From positions 8,929,920 to 8,993,919 of the forward strand of contig CM062292.1 in NCBI GenBank assembly GCA_031216915.1: a DNA stretch of 64,000 nucleotides, written 5' to 3'. Made by a program: the position numbers and the translations under genes. This DNA comes from Pictodentalium vernedei (lineage: Eukaryota > Mollusca > Scaphopoda > Dentaliida > Dentaliidae). The notes below the pieces were generated by a model that did not search any database, was not told the origin of the DNA, and saw only the letters and a program-made list of their open reading frames with translations. Of the stretch, positions 44,556-55,646 are shown in pieces; position 1 is the stretch's first letter, and each line of letters begins with the position of its first letter.

Positions 44556-44760
44556 TTGTATTTATTTATTGGTGCCTAGTGTCAAATCAACATCTAAGAC
44601 TGTATTGTGACAATACAACGGTTACAACAAGTATAAATACAAGACAAACCAATCGTTTATACCCATTGCCAACACCAGAGGACTTCCACCACAGGCATTG
44701 GTTACCGGATCCTATTTTACCAGTAAAGCAGGACTTGTTTACCACAGGGAACAGGTACTA
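44556..44760 (-). repeat. LINE/SINE tail-related dispersed repeat
   Basis: TTTATTTATTGGTGCCTAGT followed by ATCAACATCTAAGACTGTAT resembles the minus-strand 3' tail of the LINE at 52570-52640. The following block GGCATTGGTTACCGGATCCT matches 20250-20300. Confidence 0.5.
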
Positions 44761-44850
44761 CTCCACTTCCTGTCGTCCCTACGGAGATAACAAAGCTAAA
44801 CTGTGAGGTAAAGTTTCTAGTGGTTACACTACAACTTATTTCAGCTGGTA

Positions 44851-45003
44851 CTGCATCCATCAACTCAACAACTGAACTCATCAACTCGACAATTCAACTC
44901 AATTCAACTCACAAACTCAACTCAACTCATCATCACCATCATCATCATCATCACATCATCATCAATCATCAACTCATTACCGTCATCATCATCATCATCA
45001 TTG
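44851..45003. repeat. CAACT and ATC microsatellites
   Basis: CTCAACT-type repeats pass into CATCATCAT repeats. A poly-C run follows at about 45184-45199. Bases 45004-45461 hold no recognised gene; GTCGACTAGTC words occur near 45255 and 45715-45780. Confidence 0.8.
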
Positions 45004-45461
45004 GACATTCCGCCAATGGCAGGGACACACCCTATAGTCTCTGTATGATCCCCATACCATCAAAAGAGTCCTGGTCCTCTTAGACCTAAGATGGTAAGAG
45101 ATATTACAAAAGCTAGTGACAGACAACCTTCTACCACTCGGCCTCGCCCTTCCAGATATGCCTGTTGCACATCAACCTCCGACCCCCCCCCCCCCCCCCT
45201 TTCAGACATTTCCACCACTGCCTTTCACTAGTGCTCAAACGACCAGTGAATTCCAAAGTCGACTAGTCAATACCCAAAAGTCAAGTCGACTTCGACTAGT
45301 CATTGGTGATAACCCGTCTCCTTATAACAGTGTTGGTGTTCCGGTAGAGTGCTGAAGGTCCAAATTTGGCTTCACTTGGGCATTCATATACAGCAACTTA
45401 CTGGAACATTATTCTGTTATTGAGCTTCTAATTATGCTAAGAGTGAAATTATTTAGTCTTA

Positions 45462-45537
45462 TTTAATTTGCCTTGTTGCGATTTATGGGAGAGTGCCTAT
45501 AGGCACTCTCCCATAAATTGCAACAAGGCAATTTAAT
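45462..45537. repeat. Near-perfect 76-bp palindrome
   Basis: Arms AATTTGCCTTGTTGCGATTT and GGGAGAGTGCCTA face their complements at 45499/45500 with about one mismatch. Confidence 0.85.
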
Positions 45538-45899
45538 AACATATCCTGATAGCCTAAAATAATTCAGCACTTTACTAGTACCAGTTAAAACAAACTACTG
45601 TCACTACTATTAGATGGCAATAGATGTATACATTGATTGCCCAATATTGCTGTTCAAACTGTCTGACAGTGGCACAGAAGGGATACTATTTACCTAAAAG
45701 CTTGAACTCCTCCGACTAGTCGACTGCACAATTGAGAGTCGACTGCTGGTTTGCCCAGAGTCGACATCGACTAGTCGACTAATCGTTTGAGTACTACCTT
45801 TCACATGCTTTACTGCCTTTTAATCAGTCAGTGTGTCTGGTATATAAATAAATAACGTTCAGAACGTGAGACAACTCGGTCACTCACCCTAAGGCCATT

Positions 45900-46242
45900 T
45901 ATTTATTTATTGGTGTTTAAAGTCACATACGTATGCGCAATGGCTAATCGTGACAGCTGTACGGGTGGAGGAAGCCGGAGAGAACCGCCGAGCATCGACG
46001 AGCAGTCAGCTCCTCAACATTTCAACTCCGTACAAGCTCCGCTAAAGCAGGGTTAGAGCGGTTGAAGACATGTGCTCCACCGACGTGCAGTACGCCTTAG
46101 TACACGGCATCATCATGTCCCCATGTAGACAACCGGGATAAGGTGCCTTGTCCAAGGACACAACGCGGGTAGTCCCAGACAGGGATCGAACTCGGGACCT
46201 CTAGCATAGAAGTACAACAGTCAACCGCTGAGCCATTGCGCT
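45900..46242 (-). mobile_element. Full-length tRNA-derived SINE with 16-bp target duplication
   Basis: Identical TCACCCTAAGGCCATT flanks lie at 45884-45899 and 46243-46258. On the minus strand the element starts GCAATGGCTCAGCGGTTGAC (A-box-like), has GAGTTCGATCCC (B-box-like), a GTGTCCTTGGACAAGGCACC body and a CACCAATAAATAAATAAA tail. The intact duplication shows LINE-driven insertion, fairly recent. Confidence 0.85.
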
Positions 46243-46258
46243 TCACCCTAAGGCCATT

Positions 46259-48540
46259 ACAAAATCTGAGAGTCACGGTACGTGCATTATTTTATACAAC
46301 TGGCACAAAATGACCTTATCCGCAGAGGCGGAATGGCTAAAAATTCGGTTTGGGAAAATTCAGCAGCCGACCGGCCCATATGGCAACAGTGGCGGTCCCT
46401 CTACCAATTTACCTGTCCACCCATGCATACCCCCACCCCCACCCTCCCCGCAGTAGCGATAAAAAGTTGTAATTTTAGTCTGAAAATCTCCATGTGTATC
46501 AGTCATTTATTTGGGCCACCTGCCCATCGGGAAACCACCTGGTCACCCAATCGGCCAGTCTGCCTCTGCTTATTCGTAAAGTCGACATTGAACACCAACG
46601 GCTTAGTCTACTGTGAAAGGAAACAAACACGAACATGATAATCATGAATTGATGCCAGTATGCTTTGTGAATTTCCAGTCAGCTTTGGGTGAAGGTAAGT
46701 TTTTTAACCCGATTGCAAATCGGCCCGAGTGCTATAATGTTCTATGTCCCATAGGGACATGGAACATTCTAGCACTCAGGCGACGAAATGGCGGCACCCG
46801 TTTACTCTCGGTTCAGGTCTAACTTGACAGATAGCTGGGAATGTATAATAATCACTCTGAGATAAATTCTAATTTGTATCTGTTCTTACAGAAACGTGTC
46901 TTCAGAAAATTCGTCAACAACAAATAATCCAATTTAGTGATACAACACACATTTGAACTGGCACAACATGTGTGATTCTTTACTATCTGCCATGACTCTT
47001 TACTGCCGCTATTATGCGACTGATAAAATGATTTCGTACACGGACGTGTAAGCGTTATTTTTCCTCGTGCAGTCGCGGTAAGCAGTATCTAGTTCTACAT
47101 GATACATTGCCAAGACAAACACACCGATGTTTAGTTTAACGATGGAGGTGGCAGAAATTTTTTTAAAAAGTGACTCGATACTGCCGAGTAGACTGCCACT
47201 GGATTGTTAAACGTCATGTAAAAAGTTTTGGGCCAGATAGAAAATGAATTCAGTATCAGTGAGAGTAAGTAAAATTGTCTGGTATCAAATTTATAGAATT
47301 AATTCCGACGCTTTAATTTCTAATTGTACTGTAGACTGTAGTCCCAGTTAGCTGGTCGCCTGAAATTGCAAATGTATTTGGAGACTGACAGACTGAGTGT
47401 TTGATCGGACTCGGGTCACTGATCGAAAACGACAACAGTTCACCTTCTGGTCTTCCTTATCTTTCGAAGGAATCAGTCATAAACTATTTACTGAATGGTT
47501 TTATATTCAAAAACAAAAATGTATCAACACTGCGCGTACACGTATTGATAATTTGCTCTTGCGATCATAGCCCGAAGGCGGCAAACCGTCTTTCCTATCC
47601 AAAATTGGTATACAACAGTTACTGTGAACATTACAAGAATCTCCGCGTGACTCAAAAGTGGGGCAATCCGAAAGTAGCAACAATTTTCTGTGGTGGTTCC
47701 ACTGCAGTGGAAGTGCTTGGGTGTAACACTGTATCACATCGAAACCTCAAAAATGGAAAGATCGCGTTAGAAATATCATTACCAGGTACCGGTACCGTAC
47801 TTTTTTTTTATAAATATTGGTAAAATCCTTCCAAAAACTTTAGTGCGTCAGAAAAATGGGAACAAATTGACTATCCGAAAAGCACGGCACCCTGCAATGA
47901 AGAGCAAAGTCTCAGAATTCCCATTGTGTGCCTATTTTAATGGTATATTACGTATCTTCCAGAGGAAATCGTCATAAGCCGAGCACGAGAGGGGTAAACC
48001 CGTTGTTACAAAAAAATAGTGTCAGAAATTAGAAATGCGAGAAAACATCGACTCGTTGTTTTTAAACGTCTCGCGAAAGAAAAATACTTAAAATTATAGA
48101 ATTTCTTGCAGACACACTTGTTCTCAGATATTTTATTAACAAGCGTGCGACTTGTGGCATTCAACAATTTTGATTTATGTTTTACAAGCAACTGAAGTTT
48201 AAAAATTGAACGACAGATGCAGTGCAACGTGCGTTTCTTTTGTGTTGTTGTGGTTTCGATTTTTGACGGAACCTTCCAGATGACGCAATATCCGATATCT
48301 ATGAATGACGGTATTCCTGCACGTTCACCTGTTCCTTTTTCAGAAATTTAATTCGATTTCTACCAATGAAAACAACACAATTTGATCAACTTCGACTTTT
48401 ATTTTCTGTCCATGGAGTTTACTTCCGGACACATATTTTTGGATTGCTCAGACATCATTTTCTGAAATATTCTAATTTTCGATCTTATATTTTCACACAC
48501 ACACACACACACACACGTTACCATTATGCACTCTTCGTTC
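46259..48540. other. No recognised gene; one palindrome
   Basis: Contains an imperfect palindrome at 46727-46778 (GAGTGCTATAATGTTC arm) and a CA microsatellite at about 48496-48517. A 140-codon frame at 47401-47823 has balanced composition but no motif I know; it could be chance. Confidence 0.4.
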
Positions 48541-48825
48541 GCTATAATGAAGATTAGGTATTGTTTGTTTTATTGTAGACTATTTTCAAGAGAAAACATA
48601 TCATTTTGCTATCGACAGTGATCGGCACGCCATTTTGTGCAAGGAAAACAGCGAATTAACGAGGCGCACGACGGGGTGAATATTATCATACTTGCTCGAC
48701 GGAGGTGGAACTAATTCGGGTGCGTAACATTTAGATCTTTATGTTCACTACGAGGGGATTTAACAGAAAGTTTTTTAGAGAGAAACCATTTATAATTTGA
48801 AAATAGTCCTCGTCGTTATATATTG
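48541..48825. mobile_element. MITE with TATAACGAAGATTA-type ends, interior reversed
   Basis: Ends are TATAATGAAGATTAGGTAT and, inverted, TATATAACGACGAGGAC. The interior 48600-48810 is the reverse complement of the interior of the relative at 51468-51780, while the flanking sequence to the right is in the same orientation in both. Confidence 0.55.
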
Positions 48826-50870
48826 TGTACGCTTCATTAAATTGTCACTTCACACACTCAGAGGTACATTTAGTACTTTAAAGCGTAGTTTTTAAACACT
48901 TACCCTGACTTACCGTCCTTTTTACCGGAAAAGGTTGTGTTCAAGCTATTTTTTTAAACGGGGGTTCATAATTTATTCTCTGTTAGCGTTTCGCCTAACA
49001 CATGCCGAGGTGATAATAAATAATATGGAATTTAGGCAAACCTAAAAGCGAGCGAAAGTGATGCAATAGGCATAAAGTGCTGTAGGCCTACACTGACTGG
49101 TCAAGAATAGGGGACCAACCAAATTTCGAGATAACCATTTTATCAGCGTTTTGATTGGAAGATATTATTTTCCAGTGCTCTGATTGCTTTGATTGGAAGA
49201 TATATTTATGGGGTCGTTGTTTTCCGGAATTTATTCGAGGAGTTACGTAAATTGATGCATTCATTTCTATTTTTTCACAAATAGCGTGTAGCATTTATTG
49301 TTACCATTTATTGTTACTATTACAAACTGTTAGTAGCCACATAAAGATACTGCCAAAATGTAGTATCGTTCTTCGATAAATAAATCATTTCTTCAATTGC
49401 GAATGTCAATTTCCGCCATGCGCAAACATGTCATCGTCCTTGTGTACCACTTCCGTTGAAAAATTTTGAAGTTGATGCCTTTGAGATTGGCTTGGCTTTG
49501 AGTTCATACAAACGGTGCATACGTGTTGCTTAATAGCTTGCGAAGCAAGCGATCCTTCGGATCGCTTGCACGCGACTCTGCGGGTCGCTTTCGCTCGCTA
49601 TTAAAACAATCCATACATCAGTGGATAGTAGTTCTAGATTACCCCAATGATACACACAGGAGCCATTAAGACTGGGCCTCTTATTCTCACTCCACCAATC
49701 CCTATGTGTGAGCTTCCAGTGGTGGACCGGGGGGGGGGGGTGCTAAGGGCCCCAAATGCAAGCCGTAACTAACTGTTTTTGACCCCCACGTCTCCCACAG
49801 GAGACACCAGAATCGACCCCAGAGCTTCAGAATTTGAAGGAAAAAAATATTCTGGAAAGAGCCCTCAACCGTGGGAGGGAATACGCCCAAGTGTCCAGAA
49901 ACAGTGGGTGGGGCACTATAGGGACCAGAATTCACCAACCTTATATAAGGTGAAAGAAACCTTTGGGTGATAAGTTTTCTTTCATTTTATATAAACTTAG
50001 TGCAATCTGAACCACACAGTACCGCCCTAGGCCCCCCACCCCACCCACCCACCATTGGAGAGAAGGTTAAGTTGCTAGACTCTGAGGGAGATCGATTCTG
50101 GTGCCTCCTGAAGAAAGGTCGGGGTTAAAAACAGTATGTGAAAGTGTGCATTGGGGGGGGGGGGGCGAAACCCCACAACGACCTTCTAAATATCATAGTT
50201 GCCCCCACCCCCAAACAAAATGGCTCCCCCCCCCCCACCCAATTATAGAATCCCGGCTACGCCCCTGCTAGATATATAATCCATTTCCCATATTTTCGAA
50301 ATGGGGGATGGGGGGGAGGGCAAGATCGGCATAACGTTGGCATATTTCAAAGGCTTGAACTATGGAATTGGGCGTATTCCCTCCCAGGGTTGTGGGCCCT
50401 TTGCAGGATATTTTTTGCTTCAAATTCTGAAGCTCTGAGATCGAATCTGGTGCCTCCTGAGGAAACCTGGGGGCTAAAATCAGTTAGTTACGGTTTGCAT
50501 TGGGGGCCGATAACTCCCCGCTCAAGCCCACAACTGGGTGCTCACACTAGGGATTGGTGGAGTGAACATAAGGGATCCGGTCTTAATGGCTCCTGTGGGT
50601 ATCATTGGTGTAGGACATACAGAAATCTAGAACTAGTATCCACTGATGAATGGATGGTTTTAATATTTATTATCACCTCGGCATGTGTTAGGCGAAACGC
50701 TAGCAGAAAGTAAATTATGAACCCCCGTTTGAAAAAAAATAGCTTGAACACAAGCCTTTTGCCGGTAAAAAGGACGGTAAGTGTATGAAAACTACATTTT
50801 AAAGTACTAAATGTACCTAACTCTGAATGTGTGAAATGACAATTTAATGAAGCGTACGCAATATGTGGAC
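48826..50870. repeat. Second foldback: arms of about 500 bp, left arm interrupted
   Basis: Right arm 50370-50870 is continuous. Its complement on the left is split into 48826-49030 and 49600-49890. Shared words: CGCCTAACACATGCCGAGGT, ATCAGTGGATA and CACAGGAGCCATTAAGAC. Spacer 49891-50369 has poly-C and poly-G runs near 50154 and 50227. No target duplication found. Confidence 0.7.
49031..49599. mobile_element. Small inverted-repeat insertion in a foldback arm
   Basis: Begins with AAAGCGAGCGAAAGTGA near 49047 and ends with GGTCGCTTTCGCTCGCTA, an inverted pair. A hairpin GCAAGCGATCC/GGATCGCTTGC lies near its right end (49545-49570). Confidence 0.5.
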
Positions 50871-51467
50871 GGCTCAGAAATTGATGCTTTCCATGAAATG
50901 TAAGCATAAGTATGCTATACATTAATAATAAGAATATACTTTTAATTTGTGTTTTATGCCAACTATTGTTTGCATGCAGATTTACTAACCACACATTTCA
51001 CTACAATACAGTTGCACAGCAGGCGCAGCGAATTTGTGTGTGTATGAGGTGACAGAATGTTTTGAGCACAACTGTACTCAAGGTACTCGATCTTTAATCT
51101 GTAAGATAATATAATTTGGGACGCCACCTGTCAATGAATTCAGGAATGTTAATCCTTTGAAATCAGGAAAGGTAATTACGCGCGATTTTCCTTTGTTGTC
51201 ATTCCTCCTTTGTTGCTTGGTCAGAATAAGTCATAAATTAAATTAACTAGCTCACAAGATCAGAATTTCTTTTTATAGAGTTGATATCCATACTGGTTAC
51301 TTCAAATTCAGATGTAGTGAGTAGCAGCTTTTCGTGAAGCCTCTGTGTCACCCATAGGGGTAATTTTATGGTATTTATTGTGACGTGGTATCATTTAATA
51401 AATTGTTGACTGATATTCTGGATTCTATTATTGGTATGAACCCACATAAACTGGTCCGGTAACAAAT
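50871..51467. other. No recognised gene
   Basis: AT-rich sequence without repeats or frames that I recognise. Confidence 0.4.
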
Positions 51468-51780
51468 ATATAACGAAAATTAAGTATTGTTAGTTTAATT
51501 GTAGACTATTTTCAAATTATAAATTGTTTCTCTCCTCCCCCCCCCCCCCCCCCGCCAAAAAAACAAAATTCTGTTAAATCCTCTCGTAGTGAACAGAAAG
51601 ATCTAAATGTTACGCACACGAATTTGTTACACCTCCTTCAAGCAAGTACGATCATTTTCACCCCCCGTCGTGCACCTCACCTAATTCGTTCTTTTCCTTG
51701 CACAAAATGGCGTGTCGATCAGTGTCGATAGCGAAATGATCTGCTTTCTCTTATATATACTTAATCTTCGTTATATATAT
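51468..51780. mobile_element. MITE with TATAACGAAAATTAAGTAT ends
   Basis: Left end TATAACGAAAATTAAGTAT and right end ATACTTAATCTTCGTTATA are inverted copies. The interior has a poly-C run near 51537-51553. Relative of 48541-48825. Confidence 0.65.
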
Positions 51781-52170
51781 TTATTATTGAGTACGTTTCA
51801 TTAAATTGTCGCTTTCCACACGTTCAGATGTACACTTAGTACTTAAAAACGTAGTTTTTATACACTTACCGTCCTTTTTACCGGATACCGCCCTTTTTAC
51901 TGGCAAAAGGTATGTCCCATTGTTGACGCTTCAAACGTTTTAAAATGTCGACAAATAAAGGATAACATATAGTTTGGATCAATTGACTCTGCACAAATGT
52001 AAGGAAATACGTGTACTATCGAATGCAGTCGATGATGTGGACGAAAGCTTGATATATATTCCTATTTTCGAGCTTTGAGTTCCCATAAAAACTTGATGGG
52101 GAATCTTTCTACAGAATTGAATGGGAGGAATGTGAACGTAGCCACTACGTTCAGATCGCTGTGTAAGTAG
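51781..52170. repeat. Dispersed repeat with TACCGTCCTTTTTACCGG words
   Basis: Reverse complement of 25563-26160 over most of its length, including the ATCAATTGACTCTG-type and CATAAAAACTTGATGGGGAA blocks. Bases 52171-52569 have no recognised gene. Confidence 0.7.
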
Positions 52171-52569
52171 TAGTCAGATCTCTGCCCTGTCATAGTATAT
52201 TACTCAAAGTTTGCTTAGCACCAAGTATTTCCGACTTCCTGTTTTACGTTTTAGTTGAAATATTGTAATGAAAAGTGTATATATTTTTTATTTAATTATA
52301 TCTTTAACGATTTAAGTATAGAAATTAAGATTTTATTTGTGTTTGACATGATTCTTTAGAGTTTGAATACGATAACCACGGAAAATGGATATTATTGGTA
52401 AAAGAGAAACTTTTTCAAGTTGCCAAAAAGTTGACGGAGCGAACTGGTAATAATAATAATTAATAATAATAATTTTAAAGCCTAGAATCCTCACACGATG
52501 CTCAATGGCTGTACAATAATTGCATACATACATATACACACATATACATTCTCTCACAGATACATTGAT

Positions 52570-53309
52570 ACATGGATCACTATTATCATTTATTGGTGCC
52601 CAACGCCACACCAGCAACTAAGGCTATATCGTGGCGATAAGCGACAGAACCTAAAAGAAAAAGGGTATTGAATTAAAACAAAAGAAAAATAAAACAAAAC
52701 AAAAAAACTACAACTTTACCAAAACAAGTATGTGAGTGTAACTAACTTGACTTGTAACGAGGCAATCCTCACTGACTCGGTCACACCCATGCACCTGGTA
52801 ATGTCAGTTTATGTCCAAAATTAAAAGACCACTGAAGGAAATGCCTTTCGAAAAAGGTAGGTTTTAGTACCAGACTTCAATGATTCAAGTGATTTACTAT
52901 TTTTCATGTTGATTGGAAGAGAATTCCAAAGCCTTGGGCGAACAACCGCAAAGACCCTATCACCAGCACTAATAAATGTAGATACGGGCTGAACCAGATT
53001 GAGTTGACCTGATGACCTAAGAGGCCTCGGTGGTTTGTGAATGGTAAGCAGATCGGACAGGTAAGATGGTTCAGATCCCGAGATACACTTAAACACCAAA
53101 AGGACAATTTTAAATTGAATTCTTTGCTTAACTGGTAGCCTGTGTAACTCAGAGTACTGGTGTTAAATGGCAATACTTTTGAGTTCTGGTTATGACCCGT
53201 GCAGCACAACAAGGCGTGGACAAGCTGTTGTGACATCTGCGTATCAATGAAGAATCAAATTTTGCTAATATTTCTAAGATGAAAAAATGCAAAGCGAGAG
53301 ACATATTTG
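52570..53309 (-). pseudogene. 3' end of a CR1/L2-type LINE ORF2
   Basis: Minus-strand text includes FFHLRNISKI, QLVHAL, RVITRTQKYCHLTPVL, EPSYLSDLL and PRLWNSLP, the familiar C-terminal region of CR1/L2 reverse transcriptase polyproteins. Frames change several times and a stretch after QLVHAL is missing, so it is dead. After the stop near 52821 comes a 3' region ending GGGCACCAATAAATGATAAT near 52570. This is the downstream half of the LINE whose upstream half is 63268-64000. Confidence 0.8.
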
Positions 53310-54273
53310 AGTAGGGTAGAACAGAGAGTATGAGCGCACCAAATTTTGGGTCCAGATGGTACCTCACCAAAAAACTTAGTTTTTTGGATAAATTGCATGT
53401 GTCATGATCGAAATCCATTGAATTGTACGATGCGACACGTGTGCATTCACATCGTCACTTTCTCCCGGTTTTTACAGTGGTTGCGGTAGATGAAGCATGG
53501 TGGGTTCAACGTTCCATTTTTCTAATGGTCAACGTGGACGCAACTAAAATTTCGAGTGAATTTATTAAAAACCCTAAAAAATTAATTCACTCTCTTAAAA
53601 ATTCACCTTTAGATGCGGTTGCAGGTTTTGACTACGACCGTTCTTGGGAAAATGCTCGCCTTTTCTCAGAGCTGACACAAACTCGCATTTTAGGTGAATT
53701 TTTTCGACTTGGATATTGTGTATTTTGCACGATTGAGACAGATATGCGATTAGCACTGAGATTCCCATTGACAAAAATGACACAGTCGTTGACGAGCGAT
53801 GCAACGCAGATTTCCGCAGAAAAAATGGAGTCCGAATCGAGCTGTGAATTTTATCAGGTGTGCCGGAACTCTCCGGCGATGATGCATGAGGTTTTTTTAA
53901 CGAGGAGACAGATCGCTCGCCCCCAGCACCCTGTTAAAAACAAAAAATGTACGTAATATACATATTATGATGAGTTGCAAGACGAGTGGTGAAAAAAAAG
54001 AAAAACTGACTGTTTAAAAAAGAAAAAAAAATATATATATATAACAACATTTAAAAAAAAAAAAGAATACAAAAAAATATAACCATTTATCATTAAAGAA
54101 AAAAATAAAATAAAATAAATAAAATATAACTGTTTTTCATCCATTGAAGAGAGAAAAAAATAATAAATAAATAAACAATGTTTCTACATGGGGGAGATTC
54201 TAAGTGAAAGGACGAGCAGGTTTGCAAATTGATACGGAGTAGGGAGAACATTCGGGTGAAGGACAGGGCCACG
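53310..54273 (+). repeat. Left terminal inverted repeat of the Polinton-like element
   Basis: Reverse complement of the outer right end, from AGTAGGGTAGAAC to GTGAAGGACAGGGCC. It contains a 177-codon frame and a long A-rich stretch with an ATATAT run. Confidence 0.8.
53423..53956 (+). CDS. Open frame inside the left terminal repeat
   Basis: 177 codons, starting MYDATRVHSH, with the segments NSPLDAVAGFDYDRS and ESSCEFYQVCRNSPAM. The right terminal repeat encodes the equivalent on the minus strand (62604-62864, with CEFFQVCWNSPAMMHEVF), but with frame breaks. I do not recognise a family. Retention of the frame in one arm only may be chance. Confidence 0.35.
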   Translation: MYDATRVHSHRHFLPVFTVVAVDEAWWVQRSIFLMVNVDATKISSEFIKNPKKLIHSLKNSPLDAVAGFDYDRSWENARLFSELTQTRILGEFFRLGYCVFCTIETDMRLALRFPLTKMTQSLTSDATQISAEKMESESSCEFYQVCRNSPAMMHEVFLTRRQIARPQHPVKNKKCT

Positions 54274-54303
54274 TCATTGGGAGAAATGGGACTGACGTGA
54301 GAG

Positions 54304-55101
54304 GTGACCAGGTTGTTCAGACCTATCACCAACGTTCAGGAACGAGCGAGGAAGGAGATCATGGATGAACTGAGACCAATAAGAGACGGTTCTCTGTGGA
54401 TGGGTTCTGTTCCCGGTAGTTCTGCATCGAGAACTCCGGCCGGTTACACTCTGGAGAGAATAGTGATCGATCTGAGTAGCGCCTGTAGCGTCATGCTGAA
54501 AAGTTTGTCTGAATACACTCCGGAAAGGATCGAGACCGATGCGAGTAGCGTCATCAGCAGATCTGACGACGGTAGAGAGAAAGATGCAATGTATGGATTT
54601 CATCAGGAAGGTGATGACGTTTTTGTTGGTGACACGCAAATATGGTTTGAAGGTGACTATTTGATCGTCGGTTCAAACAGGTACGAAATGGCTGATGGAT
54701 TACACACTCTGCTCTCTCACAAGAGACCCGGCGATTACACCGAAGAGGATTACAAAAATTATGGAGACATTCTGGTTCAGACCAGATTGAAGAACAACGA
54801 TGCCAGAGAGACAGGTCCGAAGGATAGGAGAGGTTACAAGTGGAAGTACATGGTGGAACCCATATGGAAGGCGAACGAGTATTTCGTGAAATCGATGACT
54901 GGAAAGAGAGTGAAGACCGACACGATATTTCTTCCGCGCGATCCCCGTGCCCTGTTGGAGAGATTGAGATTGTTGTTGGCGAGCAGAGAAGCCGGTAACA
55001 CCGGAGTAAATAACGAGATAGTGAGCGTGTGTGACGAATTGTTGAGGCAGAAGTTTTTGACTAAGAAGGATTATCAAAAGTTGATGAATTGTTTGAAATG
55101 A
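54304..55101 (+). CDS. DUF8207-like element protein
   Basis: 265 codons, intact. The N-terminal third is Ser/Arg-rich with repeated TPAGYTLERI/YTPERIETD segments. The region of about residues 107-190 (FEGDYLIVGSNRYEM, DGLHTLLSHKRPGDYTEEDY, RRGYKWKYMVEPIW) has the pattern I recall for DUF8207: a short strand pair, then GLxxLL, then xYKW/xYKY. Such proteins are common beside Polinton-type genes in invertebrates. Function unknown. First gene after the left terminal repeat. Confidence 0.6.
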   Translation: MTRLFRPITNVQERARKEIMDELRPIRDGSLWMGSVPGSSASRTPAGYTLERIVIDLSSACSVMLKSLSEYTPERIETDASSVISRSDDGREKDAMYGFHQEGDDVFVGDTQIWFEGDYLIVGSNRYEMADGLHTLLSHKRPGDYTEEDYKNYGDILVQTRLKNNDARETGPKDRRGYKWKYMVEPIWKANEYFVKSMTGKRVKTDTIFLPRDPRALLERLRLLLASREAGNTGVNNEIVSVCDELLRQKFLTKKDYQKLMNCLK

Positions 55102-55277
55102 TAAAATAGTAAGAGAAAAAAGAAAAAAAATATTAAGTAAATAAAAAAATAATATATATTCATAAAAATAAATAACAGGGGATATGCTAGATCATACGTC
55201 TATGGCGGATGGGGCATCGTCGATTCGATAATGCCATTCTCAACTCGTAAATTCACCGGCACACCGCAAAACAGATC

Positions 55278-55544
55278 GTGTTGAGTGCCCTCAAAATTGA
55301 AAAGAAGATGGCAATCGGCGCTGGTAAGAAAGCTGCTGCCGAAGCGAGCAGTAGAATAGCTTTAGAAGCCGTCAAGAGAGGAGCTGATGCGTTGATTAAT
55401 AAATTGATAACTCCATCTCAACTGACTGCCAAACGATCCAGAATCGAACCGAAAAGTTGGAGAGACTTCTATGACGATGCCGTGCTGATACAGGACTTGG
55501 CTAAAATGACGAGAGGATCGGGATTGAAAGTGATTCATAAATAA
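55278..55544 (+). CDS. Small basic Ala/Lys-rich protein
   Basis: 88 codons, possibly starting at the internal Met of KKMAIGAGKKAAAEASSR. A predicted amphipathic Ala/Lys-rich helix is followed by a basic stretch AKRSRIEPKSW. Its place between the DUF8207-like gene and the ATPase suggests an element protein, maybe nucleic-acid-binding. Not recognised. Confidence 0.4.
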   Translation: MLSALKIEKKMAIGAGKKAAAEASSRIALEAVKRGADALINKLITPSQLTAKRSRIEPKSWRDFYDDAVLIQDLAKMTRGSGLKVIHK

Positions 55545-55646
55545 ATAAAAAAAAAACTTTATATATATATAAAAACTAGAAATTAAAAATAAAAAAAAAT
55601 ATAGAAAAAAAACATAATTGAAAACATAGTAAAAAAATAGAAAAAA

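Noticed and set aside
47401..47823. 140-codon plus-strand frame as a host gene
   Set aside because: No motif recognised, a comparable frame exists on the other strand, and no splice or promoter context is visible.
53423..53956. Left terminal repeat frame as a Polinton protease or capsid gene
   Set aside because: No catalytic or jelly-roll pattern seen, and it lies within the inverted repeat.
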